Source: Paenibacillus oryzae (GTDB lineage: Bacteria; Bacillota; Bacilli; Paenibacillales; Paenibacillaceae). From it: a DNA stretch of 64,000 nucleotides. The stretch is from contig NZ_LYPA01000080.1 of assembly GCF_001675045.1 (NCBI RefSeq), forward strand, positions 1 to 64,000, written 5' to 3'. Both the position numbers and the translations under genes were made by a program. Shown one piece after another: positions 43,255-51,696 of this stretch. Each line of letters begins with the position of its first letter. The stretch's first letter is position 1. Below the pieces are notes generated by a model. That model searched no databases and had not been told where the DNA came from. It saw only the letters and a program-made list of their open reading frames with translations.

Positions 43255-43470
43255 ATAGAGCAACAAGAATATAGAGAGTAACAAGAATGTAGAGAGCAAC
43301 AAGAATGTAGAGAGTAACAAGAATGTAAAGAACAACAAGGAAACAGAGAGAGCAACAAGAATGTAAAGAACAACAAGGAAGCAGAGAGAGAGCAACAAGA
43401 ATGAAAAGAGCAACAAGGAAGCAGAGAGTAACAAGTATGTAGAGAGCAACAAGAAGACATAGAGAGTATC
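43255..43470. repeat. Purine-rich minisatellite of about 18 bp
   Basis: About a dozen degenerate copies of AGAGAGCAACAAGAATGT fill the gap before rtcB. Variants interchange GTAACAAG, GAACAACAAGG and GAAGCAG segments. The plus strand is almost free of T and C apart from CAA and TGT. Confidence 0.9.
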
Positions 43471-43488
43471 CAGAGCAAAAAGAGCGAT

Positions 43489-43666
43489 TTTGTACGATTT
43501 TTCACACAAAAAAATGTGATTTAAAGTAAAAGAAAGGTGTTTTATATGATAGATCGTACAAAATACCAATTAGTTCCCAGAAAAACTTGCAGTTTGTACG
43601 ATAAATCGTACAAAAAGGCTAATATGGCATTAGTAATCCCAGCTTTTATACGAAATATCGTACAAT
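43489..43666. promoter_or_regulatory. Four 22-bp palindromes at exact 52-bp spacing before rtcB
   Basis: Palindromes lie at 43489-43510, 43541-43562, 43593-43614 and 43645-43666. The third is perfect: left half TTTGTACGAT, two bases, right half ATCGTACAAA. The others keep most positions (left halves TTTGTACGAT, TTTATATGAT, TTTATACGAA; right halves TTCACACAAA, ATCGTACAAA, ATCGTACAAT). Centres are 52 bp apart three times, about five helical turns, and the 30-bp spacers are unrelated. This fits four operator dimers on one DNA face, 160-340 bp before rtcB. The regulator is unknown. Confidence 0.7.
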
Positions 43667-43696
43667 CTGTATTTTCGTTTGAGATTTTTAACTCCA

Positions 43697-43745
43697 GGCA
43701 ACAAACAACAAGCAATAAACAGCAAGCAATAAACAACAAGCAACT
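43697..43745. repeat. CAA-rich tandem repeat
   Basis: Degenerate units AACAACAAGCAAT and AACAGCAAGCAAT repeat about four times, 80 bp before the rtcB start. Confidence 0.8.
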
Positions 43746-43824
43746 AATCTGGCTAATACTGTACTCGGCTTGCAGCAGGCTTGACCATTCATTGTTTACA
43801 AACAGAGAGGATTGAACAAAAGAG

Positions 43825-45249
43825 ATGAATAAGCAAAACAGTTATTACAGGGTGATCGATCTCCCGGCGGGAGAACTGCATGTGTATGCGCATGACGATC
43901 TCTTCTACGCAATGGGGAACAAGGTGCTGGAGATGGCGAACAATAACTTGCAAATTCCCGGCATTCGCCATATGAGCTATACGCCTGACGCCCATGTGGG
44001 CGTGGGCACCTGCATCGGCACAACGGCGGTGTGGGGGACGGAGGACGGTTATATCTCACCCTCCATCGTAGGCAGCGACATCGGCTGCGGCATGAGAATG
44101 CATCTGACCAACTTGCAGGGGAGCGACCTCAAGGACGTCCGTTTGCGCCGCAGGCTCGTCAAAGCGATTGAAAAAAGAATTCCGGTGGAGAATCACGCAA
44201 GGGGTTATTTCTCCGACATTTGGCTGGAGGATGTGCTGCGCAAGGGGCTGCACGGGCTGCCGGGCAAATATGTGCCGGATTCCTACACCCCGCGAAAAGC
44301 GACCTCTCTGACGCATGTCGAAAACAGCCGCTTCAGCTTCAGGGAAACCGAGCTGGACCGGATACCGGAAAATCTGTATCACCGCGCCCATCGTCAGCTT
44401 GGAACGCTGGGCAACGGCAATCATTTTATCGAGATTCAGGAAATTGCGATAGAAGAAAATAAACGTGATCTTGCCGGGCAATGGGGACTGAAGGATGGTC
44501 AAATCGCCGTTATGATTCATTCCGGCTCGCGCTCCTGGGGCGGGGCCGTCAATCAATACGGAGGTTCCCAGGTGGCCAAAACGATGAGCAAGCTGGGCCT
44601 TGGCACGGCTGATCCCAAGCTGGCATTTGCGCCGCTGCAAAGCGATGCGGGCCAAAGCTACGCCAACCTGATGTATTCCGCGCTGAACTATGCGGTCGTC
44701 AACCGTCATTTGATGGCTTATGCGGTGCGAGACGCCTTCAAGGAAGTGATGGGCTCCAAAACGGAGCTAACTACTCTGTACGACCTCATGCACAATTATT
44801 GCAGCGAGGAAACCCATGGAGGAGAGGAACTGCTCATCCACCACAAGGGCACAACCCGGGCGCTTCCGGCCGGTCATTCCGGCAACCCGGCCCCTTACCG
44901 CGAAACGGGGCATCCCGCGCTTATTCCCGGCTCCATGGGAACGGCGTCGTATTTGATGGTCGGCGTGCCGGAGGGGGCTGCCAACTATCATTCCATCTGC
45001 CACGGGGCAGGCAGAGTCCGTTCCCGCAATGCGACCAAGCAACTGGTGACGGTGGATGAGTTTGCGTCCTCCATGCGGATTGGGCAGGAGGATGAAATAG
45101 TGTTGAATACCCGCGCTCTGGAGGCGCTGGTGGACGAGTCGCCGCAGGCCTACAAGGATGTGGATCAAATTATAGACAGCGTGGTGCAGGCAAGGCTTGC
45201 CGATGTTGTGGCAAAATGCCGCCCGTTGGCGGCAGTAAAAGGAGTTTAA
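43825..45249 (+). CDS. rtcB: RtcB family RNA ligase
   Basis: A 474-residue enzyme with the RtcB landmarks: IRHMSYTPDAHVGVGTCIGTTAV, the metal site SDIGCGMRMH, GNGNHFIEIQE, MIHSGSRSWG, and CHGAGRVRSRN, whose His393 corresponds to the guanylylated His of the family. Family knowledge: RtcB joins 2',3'-cyclic phosphate or 3'-phosphate RNA ends to 5'-OH ends with GTP and Mn, acting in RNA repair. It is followed 3 bp later by an AAA+ ATPase gene and lies downstream of a RlaP-type gene. Upstream DNA carries the phased palindromes, likely its control region. Confidence 0.93.
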   Translation: MNKQNSYYRVIDLPAGELHVYAHDDLFYAMGNKVLEMANNNLQIPGIRHMSYTPDAHVGVGTCIGTTAVWGTEDGYISPSIVGSDIGCGMRMHLTNLQGSDLKDVRLRRRLVKAIEKRIPVENHARGYFSDIWLEDVLRKGLHGLPGKYVPDSYTPRKATSLTHVENSRFSFRETELDRIPENLYHRAHRQLGTLGNGNHFIEIQEIAIEENKRDLAGQWGLKDGQIAVMIHSGSRSWGGAVNQYGGSQVAKTMSKLGLGTADPKLAFAPLQSDAGQSYANLMYSALNYAVVNRHLMAYAVRDAFKEVMGSKTELTTLYDLMHNYCSEETHGGEELLIHHKGTTRALPAGHSGNPAPYRETGHPALIPGSMGTASYLMVGVPEGAANYHSICHGAGRVRSRNATKQLVTVDEFASSMRIGQEDEIVLNTRALEALVDESPQAYKDVDQIIDSVVQARLADVVAKCRPLAAVKGV

Positions 45250-45252
45250 CCT

Positions 45253-46938
45253 ATGAAAGTAATTAAAATAGATAGCAATCCTGAGAATAATAGGATAAGA
45301 GAAGATGGAATGGATACTATGACGAGAGAAAATACAAAGGATACTATGACAAGAGAAAACAGAATGGATGATAGGATGAAGAGCAAAGTAGAAATGAATC
45401 AACTGGTAGGGATACCGACAACCGACCAACCTGACCAACCTGATCTACCTGACCAGCCTGACTTGCCTGACCAACCCGGCCAACCTGACCAACTTGCCCT
45501 GCCTGACCAGCCTGACCAACCTGACTTGCCTGACCTAGCTGACCAACCTGATCTACCTGACCAGCACCAGCCTGACCTGTATGCCCTACCCCACTTGGAC
45601 GCTGGTTTACAGGTGGACTTTGTATCGGAGGCAGACATCAAGCCATTCGCGGCTGCAGCTAGCGCACCGCCCTTTATTGTGCGGGGAGGCGAAGCAGGGG
45701 ATCGCGTGCAGGGGGAGCGGCATTATTTTGACTATATAGAAGCTGTTCAGCGCATTCGTGATTATTTGGAGCGGCGGCTTGGAAGCGGGCTGCGGCTGTA
45801 TTACCAGGATGACGGAAATGAAATCTGGAACGGGCTCGAGGAGGACGTAAATCGCGGGTATGAAGGCGTGGAGCATGCGGCGGGCCTTTACGATCTGGTG
45901 GAAACGAACGTATTCCAATACGATGCTGATACTACGACGGAGCATGGCGCTTATACGATTCGTCCTGCGATCCGCAACAACCTGTTTATTTATCCAAGGC
46001 ACTGGATCGCGCTTGCGCGTGTGCCCAAGCTGGTTCAGCATGGAATCGGGTTTGAGGATTTGATCTTTTGCGAGTCGGACGAATGTTTGATGGACTTTTT
46101 GGCGGAGATGAGGGAACGGCAGCTGTCCGACCCGACGGTGAAGGTGTTCACGGATACAAGGGATGGCCTGGAGCATAGCCGCGAGCCGATTTCCCAGGTG
46201 GTCAGCCGGGATGATGTGTTTATGGAGGATGAGCTGAAAACGCAAATTTACCGTTCGCTGGACGAGTTTTTTTCCAAGGATCGTTCATTCTTCCAAACCT
46301 ACGGCATTCCTTACAAAAGAGGGATTTTGCTCTACGGCAAACCAGGCAACGGAAAAACGACCTTGGTCAAATCCATCTCCACCTCCACAAAAGCGCCGGT
46401 GGCTTATTGGCAAATTACCGAATATACGAGCAGCGGCTCCATTCAGGAGGTATTTGCGGCGGCGACCCAGATGGCTCCGATGGTGCTGGTGATCGAGGAC
46501 ATCGACTCCATGCCGGAATCCTGCCGCTCCTACTTTCTGAACACGCTGGACGGCGCAACGTCGAAGGAAGGCGTTTATCTGATCGGCACAACCAACTATC
46601 CGGAAAAAATAGACCCCGCGCTTATTAACCGGGCCGGCCGCTTCGATCGCGCTTACGAGGTCAAGCCGCCCGACGCCGCTTTGCGTCTTTCCTACATGAA
46701 GTACAAGGGACTGCCTCGTTTGGCGGATGAGGCTGCGGTAGAGAGAGCGGCCCGCAATTCGGAAGGCTTTTCGCTGGCTCAACTGGGCGAGCTGTACGCC
46801 TCGGCGGCGCTTCAGATGCATTATGAAGGCAAGGCGGATCTGGATAGCCTGATCGCGGAAATGAAAGCCGACCGCAGCAAGGAGCGCAGCAATGACTGGA
46901 TGAGCGCCGACCAAACACGGAAGGTCGGTTTTGCTTGA
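45253..46938 (+). CDS. AAA+ ATPase with N-terminal Asp-Gln-Pro repeat tract
   Basis: A 561-residue protein. Residues about 57-105 are a low-complexity run of DQPDLP-type triplets coded by 9-bp tandem repeats. After a helical domain of unknown type comes a single AAA+ module: Walker A GKPGNGKTT from residue 362, Walker B LVIEDIDS, sensor IGTTNYPEKIDPALINRAGRFDR with the Arg finger region. It follows rtcB by 3 bp and is probably cotranscribed. Its role may be to remodel RNA-protein complexes or stalled ribosomes for repair, which is inference. Confidence 0.88.
   Translation: MKVIKIDSNPENNRIREDGMDTMTRENTKDTMTRENRMDDRMKSKVEMNQLVGIPTTDQPDQPDLPDQPDLPDQPGQPDQLALPDQPDQPDLPDLADQPDLPDQHQPDLYALPHLDAGLQVDFVSEADIKPFAAAASAPPFIVRGGEAGDRVQGERHYFDYIEAVQRIRDYLERRLGSGLRLYYQDDGNEIWNGLEEDVNRGYEGVEHAAGLYDLVETNVFQYDADTTTEHGAYTIRPAIRNNLFIYPRHWIALARVPKLVQHGIGFEDLIFCESDECLMDFLAEMRERQLSDPTVKVFTDTRDGLEHSREPISQVVSRDDVFMEDELKTQIYRSLDEFFSKDRSFFQTYGIPYKRGILLYGKPGNGKTTLVKSISTSTKAPVAYWQITEYTSSGSIQEVFAAATQMAPMVLVIEDIDSMPESCRSYFLNTLDGATSKEGVYLIGTTNYPEKIDPALINRAGRFDRAYEVKPPDAALRLSYMKYKGLPRLADEAAVERAARNSEGFSLAQLGELYASAALQMHYEGKADLDSLIAEMKADRSKERSNDWMSADQTRKVGFA
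45420..45584. repeat. 9-bp tandem repeats coding DQP/DLP
   Basis: Roughly 17 in-frame copies of GACCAACCT, GACCTACCT, GACCAGCCT or GACTTGCCT, all keeping the reading frame. It gives an acidic, Pro-rich flexible tract in the AAA+ protein. Confidence 0.9.
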
Positions 46939-47012
46939 GCTTCATGCTCAAAGCGTCCTGGCCTCAATATCCGGAAGCTGGAATAAAGCCGGAAATTGAA
47001 GGGCGGAGCCTT

Positions 47013-48320
47013 TTACATCGCTTGCTCCGTCTGCATTTCCTCCTTCACCAAATCATATGCCCGAATAGCGACCTCCAGGCATAACCTCCGTTCCGGTTTT
47101 AAATAATCGCTGCCAAGCAGCTCATCCAGCTTGTCCAGCCGATGATAGAGCGTTTGCCTGTGGATGAACAGGCGTTCGGCGGTTTCCTGCTTGGAGCCCA
47201 TGCAGGATAAATAGTGATCCAGTGTTTGGAGCAGCGATGTCCCTCCAGCTTGCTCATAAGCGAGCAGCGGGCCAAGGTGGCTCTGAACGAACTGGATCAA
47301 CCGGGCGGTATCGCCTATGCTTTTCAGTATTTGATAAATTCCCATATCCTCGTAAAAAACACTCCCCGCAGGCCGTTCCTGCAGCATGCGCGTAATCGCC
47401 ACAGCGTCCAGCGCTTCCCGGTAGCTTTGGGCAGCATCGCGAAGCGAAGCTTTCATATGACCAAAGCCCGCCTGGATACGCAGAGATTCCTGGGGACGGA
47501 GCTGGCCGGATTTCATAAGCAGCTCCGTTACTTTGCGCAGCGACTGCTTTACCTTTTCCCATTGTGCCTGCCTGTTGCCGAAGGTTTCCCGGATACATAG
47601 CAAATGGATGACGTTATTGTGCAAAAGCAGCAAATTATAGATGCCGTGTGTGGATAGAAGCGTACGAAGGAGCATCGCGATATCCTGATTGGGTCCTTTA
47701 GAAGAAAATCCTTCATCCTGCTGCCCCGAGCGGTCCAAAATAACGGCGCCGGAAACAAACAAATAATGACCCGCCGACAAGGAAGGCAAACCAATCTGGG
47801 CCAGCATTTGATCCTCATGTGGAATTTCGCCGAACAGGATGCCATGGACTAACGAAGCATGGACATCACTTGTCCGGTCGTCCAGCACCAGCTTGCGCAG
47901 CAGCAGCTGCTCTGCGGTTTTGCCCGCATAATCCAGCAGAAGGCCGATAAAAATTTCATTTTCTCCGCAGGTTTCGTTCTTCTTTGCCGCAATGCCGATA
48001 TAGGACAACACATGTCCAAGACCCGACACAGGCTGAAGAAAAACGGTATGTCCTCCCGACAGCGTCAGGCGGATTTGCTTTCTGCCGGTTGGAGGCTGGC
48101 GTTCCAGCAGCTCCTCGGCTTCCTTCAGCATGTCCTTGCCGTGCTCTCCCACTGCAGGAAGACAGAAGGAGGGTTCCGTTATGGAGCTGTACAGCGACGT
48201 TAGGGAAGTGAAGGATCTCAGGCACTCGACAATCGTATGGACCTCTGCCGTTTTTATAACGGCTTGCTGCAGGCGATGCGAAAAGTCGGCAAGCTTGCCC
48301 AGATTATGCTCTATCTCCAT
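47013..48320 (-). CDS. PucR-family transcriptional regulator
   Basis: A 435-residue regulator. The C-terminal helix-turn-helix is of the PucR type (ETAERLFIHRQTLYHRLDKLDELLG), preceded by a GGDEF-like helper region and a GAF/PucR-like N-terminal half. Family knowledge: PucR activates purine catabolism genes in Bacillus; relatives control amino-acid and hydantoin breakdown. It is divergent from the catabolic cluster beginning at 48543 and is its most likely regulator. Confidence 0.88.
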   Translation of the reverse strand: MEIEHNLGKLADFSHRLQQAVIKTAEVHTIVECLRSFTSLTSLYSSITEPSFCLPAVGEHGKDMLKEAEELLERQPPTGRKQIRLTLSGGHTVFLQPVSGLGHVLSYIGIAAKKNETCGENEIFIGLLLDYAGKTAEQLLLRKLVLDDRTSDVHASLVHGILFGEIPHEDQMLAQIGLPSLSAGHYLFVSGAVILDRSGQQDEGFSSKGPNQDIAMLLRTLLSTHGIYNLLLLHNNVIHLLCIRETFGNRQAQWEKVKQSLRKVTELLMKSGQLRPQESLRIQAGFGHMKASLRDAAQSYREALDAVAITRMLQERPAGSVFYEDMGIYQILKSIGDTARLIQFVQSHLGPLLAYEQAGGTSLLQTLDHYLSCMGSKQETAERLFIHRQTLYHRLDKLDELLGSDYLKPERRLCLEVAIRAYDLVKEEMQTEQAM

Positions 48321-48404
48321 GATGAATCCCTCCTCTCCTCATTCTGAAAGCCTTTTTTATCAAAATCGTCATACAAAACGTAAAATCAAATCGGCAATAG
48401 ATTG

Positions 48405-48436
48405 GACATTTCGTATGAAGAAATGAAAAAAATGTC
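48405..48436. promoter_or_regulatory. Possible operator between pucR-like and UroD-like genes
   Basis: GACATTT (48405-48411) and AAATGTC (48430-48436) form an inverted repeat just before a TATAAT hexamer at 48440-48445. No good -35 box is seen, which would suit an activator-dependent promoter. Confidence 0.35.
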
Positions 48437-48542
48437 GTTTATAATACAAGTATAAGATATCATAGTTAGCCTATCGGATATTAAGAATTATAGTATGAGC
48501 GGTTTAAAAAAACCATTCCGAAATATAGGAAGGATGCTCGAA

Positions 48543-49583
48543 ATGACAATCGAATGGACAAAAAAAGCGCGTTTTCTTCATATTTTGAGAGACGGTCAGG
48601 CTGCGGACCGTCCGCTGGTGTCGGCTTGGCGGCATTTTATCGAAGCCGAGCGGGACAGCGAATTGCTGGCTGCGGCCACGGTTGCTTTTCAACGGGAGCA
48701 CGATTGGGATTTTGTCAAAATCAATCCCCGGACGACGTATTATGCAGAGGTTTGGGGCAACGAATACGACTATGACAGCTATGACGGCGTGGTGCCGGCT
48801 GTAGCCAAGGCGCAGCTTGCGACGATTGACGATCTGCGCCGGATTACAACCCGCCCGGCAGACGCAAAGCCGTTTCTGGAGCAGCTTCATACGATTGCAG
48901 GCGTGCGCCGCGAGCTTGGACCGGAGGTGCCGATTGTTCAGACCTTATTTTCGCCGCTAGCCGTGCTGGAATATTTGGGCGGTCATCGCACGCTGGCATC
49001 CTATCGGCCCGCGATCCGCGAGGCATCGCCTCTGCCGGGATTGCTGGCGGCCAATCCGGACGAGGTCCATGCCGCTTTGCGAAACATCACCGAAACGCTG
49101 GCGGGTTATGCCAAAGCAGCGCTGCAAGCAGGGGCGGACGGCATCTTTTACGCGGTGCTGGGTTTGGCGCGCGACGGTTATTTGACAGAGGAGGAATACG
49201 AAGAGTTTGGACGTCCGTATGACCTGCTTCTGCTTAAGGAAATTGCACCTGCACCCGTTATTCTGCATACCTGCGGACCGGAGGCGCATCCCGAACGGTT
49301 TGCGGACTATCCGATATCGGCGCTTCATTGGGCAGATACCGCACCTGGCAACCCGGCTTTGACGGAAAGCTTTATTTGGCCGGATAGTCCTGTTGCGGTG
49401 GGTGGAGTGGACGAGCGGTTGTTTGCGTCTGCGGGATCGGCGGAGGAAGTGGCGAGACAGGCCAAGAAGGCGATTCAGAGCTTGGCCGGACGGCCCTTTG
49501 TGCTGGCGCCGGGCTGCGGCTTGCCTCTGAAATCGGATGCAGAGTCGCTGCGGGCGCTGAGGGCGGCAGTGGAGAAAGCGTAA
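48543..49583 (+). CDS. Uroporphyrinogen decarboxylase family protein
   Basis: A 346-residue TIM-barrel protein with the URO-D fold features: PIVQTLFSPLAVLEYLGG, ADGIFYAVLGLARDGYLTEEEYEEFGRPYDLLLLKE, and HTCGPEAHPERFADYPISALHWADT. True heme-pathway HemE is unlikely, since neighbours are catabolic and no heme genes are present. Family knowledge: many URO-D-like proteins are methyltransferases acting with corrinoid or thiol cofactors. ATG 48543 has AGGAAGG 9 bp upstream. It heads the cluster opposite the PucR-type regulator. Confidence 0.85.
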   Translation: MTIEWTKKARFLHILRDGQAADRPLVSAWRHFIEAERDSELLAAATVAFQREHDWDFVKINPRTTYYAEVWGNEYDYDSYDGVVPAVAKAQLATIDDLRRITTRPADAKPFLEQLHTIAGVRRELGPEVPIVQTLFSPLAVLEYLGGHRTLASYRPAIREASPLPGLLAANPDEVHAALRNITETLAGYAKAALQAGADGIFYAVLGLARDGYLTEEEYEEFGRPYDLLLLKEIAPAPVILHTCGPEAHPERFADYPISALHWADTAPGNPALTESFIWPDSPVAVGGVDERLFASAGSAEEVARQAKKAIQSLAGRPFVLAPGCGLPLKSDAESLRALRAAVEKA

Positions 49584-49675
49584 AAAAGGAAAGCTTGCAA
49601 AACGGACAGGCTTAGCCCCTCTCCAGACGACAGTAAGCGGGTAGAGGGAATGGCGACAGGAAAGGGGGAGGCGCT

Positions 49676-50677
49676 TTGGAAGCGGTGCTTGAGGTTCGAC
49701 AGGTTCAAGTCACATTCAAAACGGAAAAAGGCGAGATCGCGCCTGTTGAAAATGTCGACTTTCAATTGGGCAAAGGGGAAACGATTGCCATTGTCGGCGA
49801 ATCTGGCAGCGGCAAAAGCGTAACCACCTTGTCCATTATGGGCCTGCTTGGAAAAGCGGGCAGAGTAAGCCGCGGTTATATTTCATTACATGGACGGGAG
49901 CTTACGGGGCTTTCGGCAAAAGAGCTGAACCGGATACGCGGCAATGACATTTCCATGATTTTTCAGGAGCCGATGAGCGCACTGAATCCGGTATTGACCA
50001 TCGGGCATCAGCTTTCCGAGCAAATCCGCAAGCATAGGGGGCTAGGTCGCAAGGAGGCCCGCGCTGAAGGAGAGGCGATGCTGAGGAGGGTTGGCATAGC
50101 ACGGGCGGAGTCCATTATGCGGGAGTATCCTTTTGCCCTCTCCGGAGGCATGCTGCAGCGGGTCATGATTGCAATGGCTATGTCCTGCAATCCCAAGGTG
50201 CTGATTGCCGACGAGCCTACTACGGCGCTTGATGTCACCATACAAGCGCAAATTCTGCGGCTGATGAAGGAGCTGAAGAAGGAGTTTGGCACCTCTATTC
50301 TGCTGATCACTCATGATATGAACGTCGTAGCCGAGATGGCTGATCGGGTCATTGTTATGTATGGAGGAGAAGTGGTGGAGGAGGCGGATGTGTTCCAGTT
50401 GTTCGATCATCATCGGCATCCCTATACAAAAGGGCTTCTGGAATGCATTCCCCAGATTGGCAGCGGAAAAGGAGAACGACTGGCAGCGATTCCGGGATCA
50501 GTGCCGCTGCCGCAGCATATGCCCCGGGGCTGCCGCTTTCAGGATCGCTGCGCCCATGTGATGGACAAATGCAGAGAGCAGCATCCGCCGCTAAAGGATG
50601 CCGGCAAAGGGCATAAGGTGCGCTGCTGGCTGACCTGTGAAGGAAAGGAGGGGGAGGAAAATGGGGGGACACCATGA
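49676..50677 (+). CDS. Oligopeptide ABC transporter ATPase, OppD/DppD type
   Basis: A 333-residue ATPase: Walker A GESGSGKSV, Q-loop IFQEPMSALNP, signature LSGGMLQR, Walker B LIADEPTTALD, H-loop LITHDMN. The C-terminal Cys-containing extension (CRFQDRCAHVMDKC) is typical of OppD/DppD. TTG start. It overlaps the OppF-type gene by 17 bp and belongs to a five-gene transporter set. Confidence 0.93.
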   Translation: MEAVLEVRQVQVTFKTEKGEIAPVENVDFQLGKGETIAIVGESGSGKSVTTLSIMGLLGKAGRVSRGYISLHGRELTGLSAKELNRIRGNDISMIFQEPMSALNPVLTIGHQLSEQIRKHRGLGRKEARAEGEAMLRRVGIARAESIMREYPFALSGGMLQRVMIAMAMSCNPKVLIADEPTTALDVTIQAQILRLMKELKKEFGTSILLITHDMNVVAEMADRVIVMYGGEVVEEADVFQLFDHHRHPYTKGLLECIPQIGSGKGERLAAIPGSVPLPQHMPRGCRFQDRCAHVMDKCREQHPPLKDAGKGHKVRCWLTCEGKEGEENGGTP

Positions 50678-51659
50678 CAGCGAACGCAATGGCGGCCCTT
50701 TGCTGAAGGTTGATGGACTAAAAAAGCATTATCCCGTCCGTTCCGGCTTGTTTGGCAGAAATACCGGACAAGTCAAGGCGGTAGACGGCGTTTCGTTTCG
50801 TCTTGAGCAAGGCCGTACACTTGGCATCATCGGAGAGTCGGGAAGCGGAAAGTCGACGATGGGAAGGCTTATCCTGCAACTGGAGAAGCCGACTGAAGGC
50901 GGCGTGACCTTCCAGGGCCGGGAGCTGACGGGAATGACTGAGCGGCAGCTTCGTCCCATGCGGACCGATATGCAAATTGTATTCCAGGACCCCTATTCCT
51001 CGTTGAATCCCCGCAAACGGGTTGGCGACCAGCTTGGCGAGCCCATTCGGGTTCATCGGCTGCTGGAAGGCGCGGCGGTGGAGAAGCGGGTACAAGAATT
51101 GCTGGAGATTGTTGGTTTGTCCGGACACTATCGGAATCGGTTTCCCCATGAGTTTTCGGGAGGCCAGCGCCAGCGTATCGGCATTGCTCGAGCCTTGGCG
51201 CTGAATCCCAAGCTGATCGTATGCGACGAGCCGGTATCGGCGCTGGATGTTTCCATTCAGGCGCAAATTTTAAACTTGCTCAAGGATTTACAGGGAGAGC
51301 TTGGTTTGACCTACCTGTTCATCGCGCATGGATTAGGAGCTGTGGATTACATCAGCGATGAGATCGGGGTTATGTATTTGGGCAAGCTGGTTGAAATCGG
51401 GGACAGCGCGAGGCTGTTCGGTTCCCCCAGACATCCCTATACCGCCGCCTTGCTGGCTTCCAATCCGCCGGGAAGTCCGCATGACCGGCGCCGCGAAGAA
51501 AGCGTGCTGCAGGGAGATATTCCAAGCCCTCTTCATCCCCCCGCAGGCTGCCGTTTCCATACGCGATGCCCCTATGCGCAGAAGCGCTGTGGCACGGAGG
51601 AGCCAGTATTGACTGGCGAGGGCAGCCATAAGGTTGCATGCCATTATCCGCTGCATTGA
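50661..51659 (+). CDS. Oligopeptide ABC transporter ATPase, OppF/DppF type
   Basis: A 332-residue ATPase: Walker A GESGSGKST, Q-loop VFQDPYSSLNP, signature FSGGQRQR, Walker B LIVCDEPVSALD. The H-loop reads FIAHGLGAVDYI, with Gly where Asp follows His in most relatives. The C-terminus carries CRFHTRCPYAQKRC. ATG 50661 follows a strong GGAGGGGGAGG site; the GTG at 50637 is less likely. Confidence 0.93.
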   Translation: MGGHHDSERNGGPLLKVDGLKKHYPVRSGLFGRNTGQVKAVDGVSFRLEQGRTLGIIGESGSGKSTMGRLILQLEKPTEGGVTFQGRELTGMTERQLRPMRTDMQIVFQDPYSSLNPRKRVGDQLGEPIRVHRLLEGAAVEKRVQELLEIVGLSGHYRNRFPHEFSGGQRQRIGIARALALNPKLIVCDEPVSALDVSIQAQILNLLKDLQGELGLTYLFIAHGLGAVDYISDEIGVMYLGKLVEIGDSARLFGSPRHPYTAALLASNPPGSPHDRRREESVLQGDIPSPLHPPAGCRFHTRCPYAQKRCGTEEPVLTGEGSHKVACHYPLH

Positions 51660-51696
51660 CCAAGCTCCCTGACAAGACCTGACTAGGAGGAAGAGC

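Noticed and set aside
43489..43666. CRISPR-like array (22-bp repeats, 30-bp spacers)
   Set aside because: Repeats are palindromic and decayed, only four copies, and no cas genes or leader are present. An operator array fits better.
46930..46951. Terminator TTGAGC/GCTCAA after the AAA+ gene
   Set aside because: The 6-bp stem has no T tract; too weak to call.
48543..49583. HemE (heme biosynthesis)
   Set aside because: Context is catabolic, no heme genes are near, and the fold is shared by many methyltransferases.
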